A stretch of DNA of 64,000 bases from Streptomyces sp. Je 1-332 (GTDB taxonomy: Bacteria; Actinomycetota; Actinomycetes; Streptomycetales; Streptomycetaceae): contig NZ_CP160402.1 of the NCBI RefSeq assembly GCF_040730185.1, positions 5,766,001 to 5,830,000 on the forward strand, in the 5' to 3' direction. This document shows, piece after piece, positions 8,984 to 19,431 of the stretch; the first letter of the stretch is position 1; each line of letters opens with the position of its first letter. The notes under the pieces are model-generated. The model saw only the letters and a list, made by a program, of their open reading frames with translations. It did no database searches and was not told the DNA's origin. The position numbers were made by a program, and so were the translations under genes.

Positions 8984-9362
8984 CGGACCAAGTCCCGATC
9001 ACTCACCGTCCGTTCGAGCACACTCCGCACCTACTTGTGTGCGCCCCGTGTTCACAACTCCGTTCACAGTCACGGAGCGTAGAGAAGCTATGTCCCTGAG
9101 TGACGAGACTGGTGTATCGTCCCGACAGGGGCTGCGCCGTGGACAGTTCGTCGGCGCCGGGGACGAGACATCAGACGCGAGGGGGGCGACGGGCGATGTA
9201 CGGCCAATGGGCGAACCATCCGACGCGGCGAGGCCGCCGGCGACGACCCACCCTCCCACCGGCGCGCAGCCGCACGCGCGACGACTTCGCGCGCGAGGTC
9301 CTGGGACCGGTCAGTCACAGGAGGCGCACGGACACGTGCGCGGTACGGGCCAGGGCGGCCCG
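8984..9362 (+). other. Gene-free leader before the GGDEF gene
   Basis: The frame of the following gene stays open across most of this stretch (in-frame GTG 9039 and ATG 9090), but third-position GC drops and the residues are low complexity, so I treat it as 5' region. It holds two TTCACA boxes ('GTTCACAACTCCGTTCACAG', 9050-9070) that could be regulator half-sites. If the real start is 9090, the protein gains about 91 residues. Confidence 0.45.
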
Positions 9363-12302
9363 ATGAGCACCCGTCCGTCACCCGCCGCCGCCCTGGAGGG
9401 CGGCGGAGGACTGACGGCGCCGATGCCGCCCGGCGCGCCCCTGACCCGGCGTCCCGCATCCGGCGGCGGCGCGGGCATGGTCTCGCAGATCGCGCTCCTC
9501 GTGGTCTGCGGCGGGTATGCCACCGGGGCGGCGTTCGGCTGGGGATCGACCCGGACCGCCCTGATCATGGGCGACTTCGGCCTGAGCGTCGCGGCGGCGG
9601 CCGCCGCGGTCTCCTGCTTCCGGTACTCACGCACCCGTCGCAGCCGCTTTCGACCCGCATGGCTGCTCTTCGCGCTCTCTTCCGCGATGGCGTCCCTGGG
9701 CAACGGCGTCTGGGGCTGGTACGAGGTCGTGCTCGAACAGCCGGTGCCGAGCCCGGGCCTCGCCGACCTGTTCTTCCTCTGCTTCGCGCCGCCCGCCATC
9801 ATCGGCCTGCTCGTGCTCGCCAAGCGCCCGGTGACCAAGGCCGGTTGGATCTGCCTCGCGCTCGACGCGTGGCTCATCGGCGGCTCACTGCTCACGCTCT
9901 CCTGGAGCCTGGCGCTCGCCCACACGGCGGAGTTCGAGGGCCAGAGCGTCGCGCACGCCGCGCTCTCGCTCGCCTACCCCCTCCTCGACATCGCGCTGGT
10001 CAGCATGGTCCTCGCGCTGCACTTCAGACGGTCGTCCGCGAACCGCACGGCGGTGAACACGGCGATCGGCGCCCTCGCGCTGACCGTCATGTGCGACGCG
10101 ATGTTCACCTCGCCCCTCCTGCACGCCAGTTACCGCTCCGGGCAGATGCTGGACGCCGGCTGGTTCGCGGGCTCGCTGCTCCTCGCGTACGCGCCCTGGG
10201 CGGCCCCCTGGCACAAGAACGCGGACGACGCGCAGCAGCACGCGCGCGTGCCGCGCGACGACGCCTCCAAGGACGCGAGGGCTGCCGCCACCCGGCCGAT
10301 CGCCGGATCACTCGCCGCGCTGACGCCGTATCTGGCCGCCGCCGTCTGCACGTTGGGGATTCTCTACAACGTGCTCAGTGGCCGCAGCGTCGACCAGGTC
10401 GTGCTCTTCACCGCGGGCACCGTCGTGCTCGCCCTGGTCGTGCGCCAGGGCATCATGCTCCTGGACAACATCACCCTCACCCAGGAACTGGCCCAGAAGG
10501 AGAACCACTTCCGTTCCCTGGTGCAGGGATCGAGCGACGTCATCATGATCGCCGCCCCGAACGGCATACTTCATTACGTCAGCCCGGCAGCCTCCGGCGT
10601 GTACGGCCGCGAGGCCGAGGAACTCGTCGGGTCCGAACTCGCCTCGCTCATACACCCCGAGGACCTGGGCCGCGTGGTTCACGAAGTCCGCAGATTCCTC
10701 ACCGCGAACCCGCTCGAAGAGCCCACGACCCGCATCGAGTGCCGCTTCAAGTCCGGCGACGGCGACTGGCTGAACGTGGAGTCCACGGTCAACCGCCACC
10801 AGGGCGGCCTCATCTTCAACAGCCGTGACGTCACCGAACGGGTCAGGCTCCAGGCTCAGTTGCAGCACAACGCCGAGCACGACCCGCTCACCGACCTGCC
10901 CAACCGCGCCCTGTTCACCCGCCGGGTGGGTCAGGCGCTCACCGGCCGCAGGGTCACCGACCGGGGCACGGCCGTGCTCTTCATCGACCTGGACGGCTTC
11001 AAGGCGGTCAACGACACCATCGGCCACCAAGCGGGGGACGAGCTCCTCATCCAGGCGGCCCGCCGCCTTCAGGTGGCCGTCAGGTCCGGGGACTGCGCGG
11101 CCCGGCTTGGCGGCGACGAATTCGCCGCGCTCATCGTGGGTGACGGCACCCGCGACCAGACCGCACGCGAGCAGCACATCTACGAACTCGCCGACCGCCT
11201 CAGGATCACCCTCTCCCAGCCGTACGCGATCGACGGCAACGACGTGCGCGTGGCGGCCTCCATCGGTGTGGCCTTCGCCGAACCAGGCATAGGGGCGGGC
11301 GAGTTGCTGCGCAACGCCGACCTCGCGATGTACCGCGCCAAGGCCGCGGGCAAGGGCCGCGTCGAGCTGTACGCACCCCAGATGCAGGCCGACGTCGTCC
11401 GCAAGGCAGAGCTGGCCACGCGGCTGCGTACCGCCCTGCACGACGGCGAGTTCGCGCTGCTCCACCAGCCGGTGGTCTCCCTGGACGACGGCCGCATCAC
11501 CTCCGTCGCCGCCCAGGCACGCTGGCGCTCGGCGCAGGGCATCCTCTTCACGCCCGCCGAGTTCCTGCGCGTGGCCGACAGCTCGGACGCCCAGGAGGGC
11601 GCCCGGTCCGCCGAGCTGGGCCGCTGGGTGATCGAGGAGGCCGTCCAGCAGGCCGCCGAGCGCGGGCGCATGGGCCACGCGACGCCCGTCGCCGTCCGCG
11701 TCAGCGCGCGGCGCCTCCTGGACCGCTCCATGCCGCTCGGCTCCATCGAGGCGCTCCTCACCCGGTACGGGCTGCCCTCCGGGGCGCTCATCATCGAGCT
11801 CGCCGACAGTGACCCCCGGGTGTCCCTCGACGACCTGGAGCGCCGCCTCACGTCCCTGCGCAGACTCGGCGTACGCATCGCCCTGGACGGCTTCGGGAGC
11901 GGCTATGCCGCCATCACCGCGCTGCGGCGGCTCCCCGTCGACGTACTGAAGCTGGACCGCAGCCTCATCGAGGGCGTCGTCGAGTCCGCGCGGCTGCACA
12001 AGATCACCTCTGGTCTGCTGCGCATCGCCACCGACCTGGGGCTGCTCTCGGTGGCCGACGGCGTCGACGTCCCGGAGCAGGTCATCGCCCTGCGCGCGAT
12101 GGGCTGCACGCACGGCCAGGGCATGGCGTTCTCCGGGCCGCTCGACGAGTACCGCCTGCGCCGCGCGCTGTCGCTCGGGCGGTATCCGGTGCCGCACGGC
12201 CCCGCGGAGCCGGCGCTCGCGGGCGCCCCGCAGGTGGCGTACGGAGGAGGTGTCGAGTCCTTTGCCCGCTCACATAATGAGACCCCCGTCCCACCTACTT
12301 GA
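9363..12302 (+). CDS. Membrane PAS-GGDEF-EAL cyclic di-GMP protein
   Basis: 979 residues from ATG 9363 (the start is uncertain). The first 370 residues contain about ten hydrophobic segments, then a PAS domain ('HFRSLVQGSSDVIMIAAP'), a GGDEF domain and an EAL domain. The diguanylate cyclase core is intact: 'RLGGDEF' at about 581-587, with a product-inhibition I-site RSGD nine residues upstream of the GG pair. The EAL domain is degraded: the EAL triplet reads AQA (717-719), the metal-binding Asn of 'VNLSA' is Arg ('VRVSA'), 'LDDFG' is 'LDGFG', and 'EGVE' is 'DGVD'. I infer a membrane cyclase with a non-catalytic EAL domain that could still bind nucleotide. A GGDEF/EAL gene also precedes ilvB in S. 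coelicolor, as I recall. Confidence 0.9.
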   Translation: MSTRPSPAAALEGGGGLTAPMPPGAPLTRRPASGGGAGMVSQIALLVVCGGYATGAAFGWGSTRTALIMGDFGLSVAAAAAAVSCFRYSRTRRSRFRPAWLLFALSSAMASLGNGVWGWYEVVLEQPVPSPGLADLFFLCFAPPAIIGLLVLAKRPVTKAGWICLALDAWLIGGSLLTLSWSLALAHTAEFEGQSVAHAALSLAYPLLDIALVSMVLALHFRRSSANRTAVNTAIGALALTVMCDAMFTSPLLHASYRSGQMLDAGWFAGSLLLAYAPWAAPWHKNADDAQQHARVPRDDASKDARAAATRPIAGSLAALTPYLAAAVCTLGILYNVLSGRSVDQVVLFTAGTVVLALVVRQGIMLLDNITLTQELAQKENHFRSLVQGSSDVIMIAAPNGILHYVSPAASGVYGREAEELVGSELASLIHPEDLGRVVHEVRRFLTANPLEEPTTRIECRFKSGDGDWLNVESTVNRHQGGLIFNSRDVTERVRLQAQLQHNAEHDPLTDLPNRALFTRRVGQALTGRRVTDRGTAVLFIDLDGFKAVNDTIGHQAGDELLIQAARRLQVAVRSGDCAARLGGDEFAALIVGDGTRDQTAREQHIYELADRLRITLSQPYAIDGNDVRVAASIGVAFAEPGIGAGELLRNADLAMYRAKAAGKGRVELYAPQMQADVVRKAELATRLRTALHDGEFALLHQPVVSLDDGRITSVAAQARWRSAQGILFTPAEFLRVADSSDAQEGARSAELGRWVIEEAVQQAAERGRMGHATPVAVRVSARRLLDRSMPLGSIEALLTRYGLPSGALIIELADSDPRVSLDDLERRLTSLRRLGVRIALDGFGSGYAAITALRRLPVDVLKLDRSLIEGVVESARLHKITSGLLRIATDLGLLSVADGVDVPEQVIALRAMGCTHGQGMAFSGPLDEYRLRRALSLGRYPVPHGPAEPALAGAPQVAYGGGVESFARSHNETPVPPT
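12273..12278 (+). promoter_or_regulatory. Possible -10 box of the ilvB leader transcript
   Basis: CATAAT inside the 3' end of the upstream coding region, about 58 bases before the leader peptide. No convincing -35 box is visible, so this is a weak call. Confidence 0.3.
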
Positions 12303-12335
12303 CAGGCGTAGTGCGCCGGGGAGAGGGTCAATGCC

Positions 12336-12377
12336 ATGCGCACCCGAATTCTCGTACTTGGAAAGCGCGTCGGCTGA
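12336..12377 (+). CDS. ilvB leader peptide, 13 aa
   Basis: A short reading frame, MRTRILVLGKRVG, preceded by a GGGGAGAGGG ribosome site. It contains Ile-Leu-Val-Leu in a row, which are the end products of the pathway encoded downstream. The codons ATT, GTA and CTT are rare in this genome, so scarcity of any branched-chain aminoacyl-tRNA should stall ribosomes here. The last codons (AAGCGCGTCGG) lie in one arm of a 10-bp stem whose other arm is just before the terminator. This is a classical attenuation arrangement. Confidence 0.85.
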   Translation: MRTRILVLGKRVG

Positions 12378-12463
12378 AGCTGGGACTCACCGGTCCGAAC
12401 CGGAATCCCTGCACCCGCTCCGACGCGCTCCCCTCGCCTGCCTCACGGCACGAGGGGTTTTTT
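12364..12463 (+). promoter_or_regulatory. Transcription attenuator of ilvBNC
   Basis: AGCGCGTCGG (12364-12373, overlapping the leader peptide's last codons) pairs perfectly with CCGACGCGCT (12420-12429). A small hairpin CCGGT/ACCGG lies between. The terminator follows directly: CCCCTCG (12430-12436) pairs with CGAGGGG (12451-12457), then six T. A ribosome stalled at the Ile-Leu-Val codons would change which arms are free. The exact anti-terminator pairing is inferred. Confidence 0.75.
12430..12463 (+). terminator. Rho-independent terminator in the ilvB leader
   Basis: A 7-bp stem CCCCTCG/CGAGGGG followed by TTTTTT. A true U-run terminator is unusual in Streptomyces; an almost identical CGAGGGGTTTTTT occurs before cimA in this window. 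Confidence 0.85.
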
Positions 12464-12533
12464 GTTGCACCGGCACCTGCCAAATCCCCGCAAACACCCC
12501 GCAAAAACCCTCAGCTTCGAGAAGAGAATGCCG

Positions 12534-14381
12534 ATGACCGAGCAGGCCACCGGGGCCCACCATCCGCAGCCGCGGCCCCGATCCTCAGGACAGCAGTCGA
12601 CGCCCGTCGAGCACGTCACGGGTGCGAAGTCCCTCATTCGTTCTCTCGAGGAAGTCGGGGCCGACACGGTATTCGGCATTCCCGGCGGTGCCATCCTTCC
12701 CGCGTACGACCCGATGATGGACTCCACCCGCGTCCGTCACGTCCTGGTCCGGCACGAGCAGGGCGCGGGCCACGCCGCCACCGGTTACGCGCAGGCCACC
12801 GGCAAGGTCGGCGTGTGCATGGCGACGAGCGGCCCCGGCGCCACCAACCTCGTCACGCCCATCGCCGACGCCCACATGGACTCCGTGCCCATGGTCGCGA
12901 TCACCGGCCAGGTCGCCTCCAAGGCGATCGGCACGGACGCCTTCCAGGAGGCGGACATCGTCGGCATCACGATGCCGATCACCAAGCACAACTTCCTGGT
13001 CACCAAGGCGGAGGACATCCCGGCGACGATCGCGGAGGCCTTCCACATCGCCTCCACCGGCCGCCCCGGACCGGTCCTGGTCGACATCGCCAAGGACGCA
13101 CTCCAGGCGCAGACCACCTTCCAGTGGCCGCCCACCCAGGACCTGCCCGGCTACCGCCCGGTGACCAAGCCGCACGCCAAGCAGATCCGCGAGGCCGCCA
13201 AGCTGATCACCGCCGCCAAGCGGCCCGTCCTCTACGTCGGCGGCGGCGTCCTGAAGGCCCAGGCCACCGCCGAGCTGAAGGTCCTCGCAGAACTCACCCA
13301 AGCGCCCGTCACCACCACCCTGATGGCGCTCGGCGCATTCCCCGACAGTCACGAGCTGCACGTGGGAATGCCGGGCATGCACGGAGCGGTCACCGCCGTC
13401 ACCGCGCTGCAGAAGGCCGACCTGATCGTCGCCCTCGGAGCCCGCTTCGACGACCGCGTCACCGGCAAGCTGGACAGCTTCGCGCCCTTCGCGAAGATCG
13501 TCCACGCCGACATCGACCCGGCCGAGATCGGCAAGAACCGCGCCGCCGACGTGCCGATCGTCGGAGACGCCCGCGAGGTCATCGCCGACCTGATCCAGGC
13601 GGTCCAGGCCGAGCACACCGCAGGCCAGAAGGGCGACTACACCGCCTGGTGGAACGACCTCAGCCGCTGGCGCGACACCTACCCCCTCGGCTACGCCCAG
13701 CCCGATGACGGTTCGCTCTCCCCGCAGCACGTCATCGAGCGCGTCGGGCAGCTCGCCCCGGAAGGCACGATCTTCGCGGCGGGCGTCGGCCAGCACCAGA
13801 TGTGGGCCGCCCACTTCATCCAGTACGAGAAGCCCGCCACCTGGCTCAACTCCGGTGGCGCCGGGACGATGGGGTACGCGGTCCCTGCCGCGATGGGCGC
13901 CAAGGCCGGAGCGCCCGACCGCACGGTCTGGGCGATCGACGGCGACGGCTGCTTCCAGATGACCAATCAGGAACTGACCACCTGTGCCCTGAACAACATC
14001 CCGATCAAGGTCGCCATCATCAACAACGGCGCCCTCGGCATGGTCCGCCAGTGGCAGACGCTGTTCTACAACCAGCGCTACTCCAACACCGTGCTGCACA
14101 GCGGTCCCGAGGACATCGGCCCCAACAAGGGCACCCGCGTCCCGGACTTCGTGAAGCTGTCGGAGGCGATGGGCTGCGTGGCGCTGCGCTGCGAGCGCCC
14201 CGAGGACCTCGACAAGGTCATCGCCGAGGCCAACGCCATCAACGACCGGCCCGTCGTGGTCGACTTCATCGTCCACGAGGACGCCCAGGTGTGGCCGATG
14301 GTCGCAGCCGGCACCTCGAACGACGAGGTCATGGCCGCCCGCGGGGTCCGCCCCGACTTCGGCGACAACGAAGACGACTGA
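12534..14381 (+). CDS. ilvB: Acetolactate synthase, large subunit
   Basis: 615 residues. ThDP- and FAD-dependent condensation of pyruvate with pyruvate or 2-oxobutyrate, the first common step of valine, leucine and isoleucine synthesis. Motifs: '[13 protein letters not shown]' and the catalytic Glu in '[15 protein letters not shown]' near the N-terminus, the central FAD domain ('[11 protein letters not shown]'), and the C-terminal ThDP motif beginning 'DGDGCFQM' and ending in 'IINN'. ATG 12528 (two codons earlier) is an alternative start. It is the first gene of ilvB-ilvN-ilvC and lies behind the leader-peptide attenuator at 12336-12463. Confidence 0.98.
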   Translation: MTEQATGAHHPQPRPRSSGQQSTPVEHVTGAKSLIRSLEEVGADTVFGIPGGAILPAYDPMMDSTRVRHVLVRHEQGAGHAATGYAQATGKVGVCMATSGPGATNLVTPIADAHMDSVPMVAITGQVASKAIGTDAFQEADIVGITMPITKHNFLVTKAEDIPATIAEAFHIASTGRPGPVLVDIAKDALQAQTTFQWPPTQDLPGYRPVTKPHAKQIREAAKLITAAKRPVLYVGGGVLKAQATAELKVLAELTQAPVTTTLMALGAFPDSHELHVGMPGMHGAVTAVTALQKADLIVALGARFDDRVTGKLDSFAPFAKIVHADIDPAEIGKNRAADVPIVGDAREVIADLIQAVQAEHTAGQKGDYTAWWNDLSRWRDTYPLGYAQPDDGSLSPQHVIERVGQLAPEGTIFAAGVGQHQMWAAHFIQYEKPATWLNSGGAGTMGYAVPAAMGAKAGAPDRTVWAIDGDGCFQMTNQELTTCALNNIPIKVAIINNGALGMVRQWQTLFYNQRYSNTVLHSGPEDIGPNKGTRVPDFVKLSEAMGCVALRCERPEDLDKVIAEANAINDRPVVVDFIVHEDAQVWPMVAAGTSNDEVMAARGVRPDFGDNEDD

Positions 14382-14410
14382 GACCGGACGCGAAAGAGAG
14401 ACCACGAGTC

Positions 14411-16047
<1,637 letters not shown>

Positions 16048-16058
16048 GGCACTTTGGA

Positions 16059-16090
16059 AGCGCCGGGGGGAGCGAGCTCCCTCCGGCGTT
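16059..16090 (+). terminator. Hairpin after ilvC
   Basis: CGCCGGGGGGAGC pairs with GCTCCCTCCGGCG (one G-T pair) with almost no loop, 11 bases after the ilvC stop. Confidence 0.7.
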
Positions 16091-16226
16091 GTCCACCCCG
16101 TCCAGCCACGGACGAGTGATCCTTCCACCAAGGCGTAAGACACGCGTCACTACGCCACTAGACTGCATTCAACTTTCGCGTCGGGCCCACAGCGTCGTGC
16201 GTCTTCCACGCGGCTAAGCGACACCG

Positions 16227-16256
16227 CATGCGGCCGTCGGGACGGCCGTCCGCATT
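16227..16256 (+). promoter_or_regulatory. Hairpin in the serA leader
   Basis: ATGCGG and CCGCAT flank an inner stem GGCCGTC/GACGGCC, ending about 19 bases before the serA GTG. A TAGACT box near 16158 could be the -10 of serA, which would place this hairpin in the 5' UTR. Regulation is speculative. Confidence 0.4.
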
Positions 16257-16274
16257 GGACTTGTGAGGACTCAC

Positions 16275-17879
16275 GTGAGCACTGCTGCCAACGGCAAACC
16301 GGTCGTACTCATCGCTGAAGAGCTGTCGCCCGCCACTGTCGACGCCTTGGGCCCGGACTTCGAGATCCGGCAGTGCAACGGCGCGGACCGCGCCGAGCTG
16401 CTGCCCGCCATCGCCGACGTCGACGCGATTCTGGTCCGCTCCGCGACCAAGGTCGACGCCGAGGCCATCGCGGCCGCCAAGAAGCTGAAGGTCGTCGCCC
16501 GCGCGGGCGTGGGCCTGGACAACGTGGACGTGTCCGCCGCCACGAAGGCCGGCGTGATGGTGGTGAACGCACCCACCTCGAACATCGTCACCGCGGCCGA
16601 GCTCGCCTGTGGCCTGCTCATCGCCACCGCCCGCAACATCCCCCAGGGCAGCCAGGCCCTGAAGGCCGGCGAGTGGAAGCGCTCCAAGTACACGGGCGTC
16701 GAGCTCGCCGAGAAGACCCTCGGCGTCGTGGGCCTCGGCCGCATCGGTGCTCTCGTCGCCCAGCGCATGAGCGCCTTCGGCATGAAGGTCGTCGCCTACG
16801 ACCCGTACGTGCAGCCCGCGCGTGCCGCGCAGATGGGCGTCAAGGTCCTCACCCTCGACGAGCTGCTCGAGGTCTCGGACTTCATCACCGTGCACCTGCC
16901 CAAGACCCCCGAGACGGTCGGTCTGATCGGCGACGAGGCCCTGCACAAGGTCAAGCCCGCCGTCCGCATCGTGAACGCCGCGCGCGGCGGGATCGTCGAC
17001 GAGGAGGCGCTGTACTCGGCGCTCAAGGAGGGCCGCGTCGCGGGCGCCGGTCTGGACGTGTACGCGAAGGAGCCCTGCACGGACTCCCCGCTCTTCCAGT
17101 TCGACCAGGTCGTCTGCACGCCGCACCTCGGCGCCTCGACCGACGAGGCGCAGGAGAAGGCCGGCGTCTCCGTCGCCAAGTCGGTGCGCCTGGCCCTCGC
17201 CGGTGAGCTCGTGCCGGACGCCGTGAACGTCCAGGGCGGCGTCATCGCCGAGGACGTGCGTCCCGGTCTGCCGCTCGCCGAGAAGCTCGGCCGCATCTTC
17301 ACCGCCCTCGCGAGCGAGGTGGCGGCCCGCCTCGACGTCGAGGTGTACGGCGAGATCACCCAGCACGACGTGAAGGTGCTCGAACTGTCCGCGCTCAAGG
17401 GCGTGTTCGAGGACGTCGTCGACGAGACCGTGAGCTACGTGAACGCGCCCCTGTTCGCCCAGGAGCGTGGCGTCGAGGTCCGCCTCACCACGAGCTCGGA
17501 GTCCCCCGACCACCGCAACGTCGTGACGGTGCGCGGCACGCTCACCGGCGGCGAGGAGATCTCGGTCTCCGGCACGCTGGCCGGGCCCAAGCACCTGCAG
17601 AAGATCGTCGCCATCGGTGGGTACGACGTGGACCTGGCGCTCGCCGAGCACATGGTCGTCCTCCGTTACGCCGACCGCCCCGGTGTCGTCGGCACCGTCG
17701 GCCGTGTCCTCGGCGAGGCGGGCATCAACATCGGCGGCATGCAGGTCGCCCGCGCCGACGTCGGCGGCGAGGCACTCGCCGTCCTCACGGTGGACGACAC
17801 CGTGCCGCAGCCGGTCCTGAACGAGCTGGCCGAGGAGATCGGCGCGGAGTCCGCCCGCGCGGTCAACCTCACCGACTAG
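16275..17879 (+). CDS. serA: D-3-phosphoglycerate dehydrogenase
   Basis: 534 residues, the long actinobacterial form. Oxidises 3-phosphoglycerate with NAD as the first committed step of serine synthesis. The cofactor motif 'VGLGRIGALVAQ' sits near residue 157. The catalytic Arg is in 'NAARGG', the Glu in 'DVYAKEP' and the His in 'PHLGAST'. An allosteric substrate-binding domain follows, and a C-terminal ACT domain ('VVLRYADRPGVVGTVG', 'GINIGGMQVAR') that binds serine. GTG 16275 is preferred over 16263 because of the ribosome site TGAGGA. It is followed by a strong bidirectional terminator. Confidence 0.98.
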   Translation: MSTAANGKPVVLIAEELSPATVDALGPDFEIRQCNGADRAELLPAIADVDAILVRSATKVDAEAIAAAKKLKVVARAGVGLDNVDVSAATKAGVMVVNAPTSNIVTAAELACGLLIATARNIPQGSQALKAGEWKRSKYTGVELAEKTLGVVGLGRIGALVAQRMSAFGMKVVAYDPYVQPARAAQMGVKVLTLDELLEVSDFITVHLPKTPETVGLIGDEALHKVKPAVRIVNAARGGIVDEEALYSALKEGRVAGAGLDVYAKEPCTDSPLFQFDQVVCTPHLGASTDEAQEKAGVSVAKSVRLALAGELVPDAVNVQGGVIAEDVRPGLPLAEKLGRIFTALASEVAARLDVEVYGEITQHDVKVLELSALKGVFEDVVDETVSYVNAPLFAQERGVEVRLTTSSESPDHRNVVTVRGTLTGGEEISVSGTLAGPKHLQKIVAIGGYDVDLALAEHMVVLRYADRPGVVGTVGRVLGEAGINIGGMQVARADVGGEALAVLTVDDTVPQPVLNELAEEIGAESARAVNLTD

Positions 17880-17935
17880 TAACCCCGCGGCTTCGGCTGC
17901 CGGTCATCACCGGCTCCGCCGAGTTCGCCCTCAAA

Positions 17936-17971
17936 CGCCGGGCGGGCTGGAGATCTCCAGCCCGCCCGGCG
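17936..17971. terminator. Perfect 18-bp palindrome, bidirectional
   Basis: CGCCGGGCGGGCTGGAGA is followed directly by its own reverse complement. It ends serA and, from the other side, the minus-strand cluster operon that stops at 18008. It marks the border of the accessory block. Confidence 0.85.
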
Positions 17972-18007
17972 TCTGCTATGAGGTCACCGTTCCGCGGGAG
18001 CCAGCGG

Positions 18008-18466
18008 CTACGACTGCCCCGAGCCGGCTGCGGCGGCGGCGTGGACCTGGCGGATGAAGCGCCGTTGCCACGGCACTTCCACCGCACGGGAGTGGTAGTT
18101 CTTCCTCACCCACTTGACCGCCTCCTTGGGGTCCATGCCCTCGAAGACGCAGAGCGCCGAGAGCCCCGTGCCAGTCCGACCGATGCCGCCCCCGCAGCAG
18201 ATCTCCACGCGCTCGTCCGCGGCGCGATCGTAAGCGATGCGAAGTTTGCGCATCGCGTCCATGGGGTCGGCGGGAAGCCAGAAGTCCCGCCAGGGGATCC
18301 ACAGGGACTCCCAGTCCGGCTTGGGCGGCTCGTGTTCCGTCAAGTGCACGGCAAACGTGGGAGTTTGCCCCTCCGGTAGGTCGTACCGGAGTCCGCGTCC
18401 GCGGATCGACCGCCCCGAGGGGAGAGTGATTACCTTGGGAGTGTCGGCGTTCCACATTTCGGTCAT
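18008..18466 (-). CDS. CX5R protein phosphatase-like protein
   Basis: 152 residues. The signature CGGGIGRTG is a complete CX5R(T) loop of cysteine phosphatases (protein-tyrosine or dual-specificity type). A possible general-acid loop 'WIPWRDFWLP' precedes it. The residue before the catalytic Cys is another Cys rather than the usual His. It is the last gene of a seven-gene minus-strand operon; its ATG overlaps the flippase-like gene's stop (ATGA). Proteins of this short type are common in Streptomyces. In this operon it might remove a phosphate placed by the PEP-synthase-like enzyme, but that is inference. Confidence 0.8.
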   Translation of the reverse strand: MTEMWNADTPKVITLPSGRSIRGRGLRYDLPEGQTPTFAVHLTEHEPPKPDWESLWIPWRDFWLPADPMDAMRKLRIAYDRAADERVEICCGGGIGRTGTGLSALCVFEGMDPKEAVKWVRKNYHSRAVEVPWQRRFIRQVHAAAAAGSGQS

Positions 18467-19431
18467 GATGATTCCCGTTTCGATCGCTTTCGTAGTATCG
18501 AGGTGTCTGCCATGGCGATCATGCCCAACGGGATCTGGGGAAGCACTTGTTGAGCATGAAAAACCAGGGCGAAGGCCAGGCCCTCGGCCTGCCCGAGAAC
18601 GCCCGCTGTCGCGCCGAGTACGGCGGCCTCGAAGGTACCGAGCTGCCCCGGCAGGGTCGGCAGGATGTTGGAGACCTCGATGGACAGCAGGACGACTACC
18701 AGGACGGCCACCGACAGCGGTAGGTCCAGAGCCTTCGCGACGGCCACCGCGGCCAGGAAGTCCAGTGCCCGGGTGGCGAGCGCGGCCGCCCCCACCTCCG
18801 CGAAGACGCGCGGACGCCGGACCGGCCCGAGTGCCGTGCGCGCGTCGAACACGACTTTGCGCAGGCGGCCCTCCCGGGCGGGGGCGGACGGAGTGCGCGC
18901 GACCCTCACGATCAGCACGGACTCCACCGTCAGGACGGCCAGGTACACCCAGGCGACGGCTGCCGCCCAGCCCGGCACATCGCTCCCCGGCCACCAGACG
19001 AACACCAGGAAGGGCACCAGGCCCAGGCTGGAGAAGAACTTGCGGACCAGCATGAGCGTGACGGTCACCGTCCGGGCTATCCCCTCGCGCAGCAGATAGC
19101 CGATCCGGACGAACTCACCCACCCCCTCCGGACTCGCGGCCGCCGCCGCCTGAACGGCGAACTCGATCCGCACCAGGAGGGGGAACCGGATCTGGGACTC
19201 GGTGAACATGGCGTTCCAGCCCACGGCCCGGGTCGTCTGCGAGGCCACGTTGGCCAGTGCCGCCAAGACCAGCCAGCGCCAGTCGGCGGCCTTCAGTGCC
19301 GCCCACAGATGGTCCAGATCCATACCCCAGAGGGTGATCACCAAGCTGACGCCCACCGCCACGAACAGCAGCGCCCGGATCACCCGGTCGCGCGTGCTGT
19401 GCTCCTTCGGCGGGGACTCGGTCGGGGTCAC
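18463..19431 (-). CDS. LPG synthase-like flippase domain membrane protein
   Basis: 322 residues from GTG, mostly membrane: about eight hydrophobic segments. It fits the lysylphosphatidylglycerol synthase transmembrane family (UPF0104/AglD-like), with 'ASPEGVGEFVRIGYLLREG' and 'SIEVSNILPTLPGQLGTFEAAVLG' as its best-preserved stretches. Members flip or carry lipid-linked molecules; no catalytic synthase domain is attached here. Its GTG overlaps the stop of the phosphotransferase gene (GTGA), and its stop overlaps the phosphatase start (ATGA). In the cluster it could move a lipid-like product or intermediate across the membrane. Confidence 0.85.
   Translation of the reverse strand: MTPTESPPKEHSTRDRVIRALLFVAVGVSLVITLWGMDLDHLWAALKAADWRWLVLAALANVASQTTRAVGWNAMFTESQIRFPLLVRIEFAVQAAAAASPEGVGEFVRIGYLLREGIARTVTVTLMLVRKFFSSLGLVPFLVFVWWPGSDVPGWAAAVAWVYLAVLTVESVLIVRVARTPSAPAREGRLRKVVFDARTALGPVRRPRVFAEVGAAALATRALDFLAAVAVAKALDLPLSVAVLVVVLLSIEVSNILPTLPGQLGTFEAAVLGATAGVLGQAEGLAFALVFHAQQVLPQIPLGMIAMADTSILRKRSKRESS

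Noticed and set aside
9039..9362. In-frame N-terminal extension of the GGDEF protein
   Set aside because: Low third-position GC and low-complexity residues suggest non-coding sequence, but ATG 9090 cannot be fully excluded.
12299..12304. TTGACA, a perfect -35 box before the ilvB leader
   Set aside because: No -10 lies 16-18 bases downstream, and it overlaps the stop codon of the GGDEF gene; a start there would leave almost no room before the leader peptide.
12585..14405. 606-codon open frame on the minus strand across ilvB
   Set aside because: It is the usual antisense shadow in high-GC DNA: residues are Val/Asp/Gly-rich, there is no ribosome site, and ilvB is fully intact on the other strand.
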